NCBI GenBank assembly: GCA_003249625.1
Contig: QKII01000314.1
Span: 1 to 13,924 of the forward strand
Length of the DNA stretch: 13,924 nt
Direction of reading: 5' to 3'
Origin: Propionivibrio sp.
Lineage (GTDB): Bacteria; Pseudomonadota; Gammaproteobacteria; Burkholderiales; Rhodocyclaceae
The translations under genes and the position numbers were made by a program. This document shows, piece after piece, positions 13,204 through 13,924 of this stretch. Each line of letters begins with the position of its first letter. The stretch's first letter is position 1. Below the pieces are notes generated by a model. It saw only the letters and a program-made list of their open reading frames with translations, had not been told where the DNA came from and did no database searches.

Positions 13204-13435
13204 GATTGTTCATCGACCAGCAGCGTGAGCGTTTCGGGGTCGAGCCGATCTGCAAGTTGTTGCAGGTTGCCCCGTCCTGCTACTGGCGCCATGCTTCGCG
13301 CCAAAGAGATCCATCGTTACGCAGTGCACGGGCTCGGCGGGACGACTTCCTGATGCCGCAGATCCAGCCATGGGGCGGGAAAGTTTCAAGTACAGGGGGG
13401 TGAGGCAGGTCGCTTCTCTGCCCTCCGAGCAATAA
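13200..13435 (+). pseudogene. IS3-family transposase OrfB, truncated and frameshifted
   Basis: From the GTG at 13200 the frame reads [20 protein letters not shown], then VAPSCYWRHASRQRDPSL and RARRDDFLMPQIQ, which matches the start of OrfB from IS3-family elements. After IQ (about 13366) the frame turns to PWGGKVSSTGG and stops at 13403. In the next frame, from 13382, the sequence reads FKYRGVRQV. This resembles the F.VYGVRKV segment normally found at that place, then ASLPSEQ and a TAA at 13433-13435. So there is one frame break and then loss of all DDE residues. The frame-shifted resemblance is short and tentative. Confidence 0.65.
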
Positions 13436-13789
13436 AGCAGAGTCGTGTGAGTGGCTAATATAGGGCGGATAGCTGCCTGATGTTCCCAAAAGGCGTAGGA
13501 CAGGTTTGGGTCGGCTCGCGACTGACACGCCCCTGGTTTCATCGCCGGAAAGCAGTCGTTGAAGGTTCGCGTCTCGGAAGTTGCCGTTCGCCAGCGAATC
13601 GATTCGATCCAGAAGGGTCATTCATCACCATGATGTTCCTGCGACAGGTTGCAGATCCGAGCTGCCGCATAACGAGTCTGCTCACTGGCAGCCCGTCTGT
13701 TTTTGCGATCATTGACTCACTCCTGACATCATGAAAGCAATAATCTCGGCTGCGGACTTACATACGTCCGTAGTCAAAATTATCGGTAC
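13436..13789. other. Region without a supported gene
   Basis: Several overlapping open frames exist on both strands but none shows a domain. The only one with a ribosome binding site is a 57-codon minus-strand frame, ATG at 13712 to TGA at 13539, with AGGAG seven bases before it and product MIAKTDGLPVSRLVMRQLG... It resembles nothing I know. The piece may be intergenic or repeat-derived. Confidence 0.4.
13750..13773 (-). terminator. Hairpin after LysR-type gene
   Basis: CTGCGGAC (13750-13757) pairs with GTCCGTAG (13766-13773), 8 bp with one wobble and an 8-base loop, 16 bases beyond the LysR stop. The following minus-strand bases (CCGAGATTATTGCTTTC) are only mildly T-rich, so it is a weak candidate. 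Confidence 0.35.
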
Positions 13790-13924
13790 TTACATCCTTA
13801 ACGTTTCCACCACCATCCTTAGTGCGGCAGATACATTGCGATGCGGATAATACAAGTGGAGCCCGGCAAAGCGGTGACTGTACGGCTTCAGTACGCGGAT
13901 AAGACTCCCTTGCTCTATTTCTTC
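13790..13924 (-). CDS. LysR-type transcriptional regulator, C-terminal tail (partial)
   Basis: Reading in from the right edge on the minus strand, 44 codons are open to a TAA at 13790-13792: GSLIRVLKPYSHRF, then LHLYYPHRN and SAALRMVVETLR. The pattern 'G.L..VL..Y', then 'L.LYYP.R....A.R..V..LR', is the hallmark end of LysR-type substrate-binding domains. The start and the DNA-binding part lie outside the window, so whether the gene is whole cannot be judged. No target gene is visible. Confidence 0.7.
   Translation of the reverse strand, partial: EEIEQGSLIRVLKPYSHRFAGLHLYYPHRNVSAALRMVVETLRM

Larger units (their letters stand above)
12830..13435 (+). mobile_element. IS3-family insertion sequence, left part only
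   Basis: The left end is placed at the TGAATCGCCCCGGG starting at 12830, a terminal sequence typical of IS3-family elements (family knowledge). It is followed 50 bases later by OrfA and then OrfB in an overlapping frame. OrfB is cut short after about 55-60 residues, and the matching right inverted repeat is not found in the rest of the window. The DDE catalytic region is missing, so the element cannot move by itself. Confidence 0.75.

Noticed and set aside
13210..13621. Minus-strand frames of 110-113 codons across the IS end and the region after it
   Set aside because: They run antisense through OrfB and show no domain; their composition looks like non-coding sequence read by chance.

Overview
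The window looks like a chromosomal stretch from a moderately GC-rich Gram-negative bacterium, most likely a betaproteobacterium of the Rhodocyclales type. This is inferred from gene families and order (an MFS transporter, DUF3833 lipoprotein, SDR and NTF2-like run; a CheB-CheR-PAS fusion with a hybrid kinase; DegP; DUF2934; Hsp20; a FixJ-type regulator), not from a marker gene. No rRNA, tRNA or CRISPR array was seen.

Layout. Positions 1-1999 (+) hold the end of a tight operon: the tail of a membrane transporter, a DUF3833 lipoprotein, a short-chain dehydrogenase and an NTF2/SnoaL-like protein. This set usually accompanies cyclopropane-type fatty-acid modification genes. Positions 2207-6587 (-) are a two-gene signalling operon: a CheB-CheR-PAS fusion that lacks a kinase domain, followed 10 bases later by a PAS hybrid histidine kinase with a C-terminal receiver. 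Positions 6861-8893 (-) hold a SpoIIAA-like/STAS protein and a periplasmic Do-type serine protease with two PDZ domains.

Positions 9141-12309 are an accessory stress cluster: an unrecognised 147-residue protein, a DUF2934 protein, an Hsp20-like chaperone, a secreted carboxypeptidase-regulatory-like (beta-sandwich) protein, a 91-residue conserved-looking protein and a FixJ/NarL-type response regulator. The most notable signal is here. Three promoters (9268-9328 +, 9848-9908 +, 11580-11640 -), and a fourth degenerate one (9141-9201 -, upstream of the protease), share one exact geometry. It consists of two CCTARGTG boxes 14 bases apart, then 10 bases, a TTGTGY-like -35, 17 bases, and a GATYAT-like -10. 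This looks like a small regulon controlled by one activator. The adjacent response regulator is the natural candidate.

Positions 12306-13924 are debris: a 5'-truncated histidine kinase remnant whose stop overlaps the response-regulator start, the left end of an IS3-family element with an intact OrfA and a broken OrfB, about 350 bases without a supported gene, and the C-terminal tail of a LysR-type regulator entering from the right edge. The cognate kinase of the response regulator has therefore been lost or replaced, while the regulator and its putative target promoters remain.
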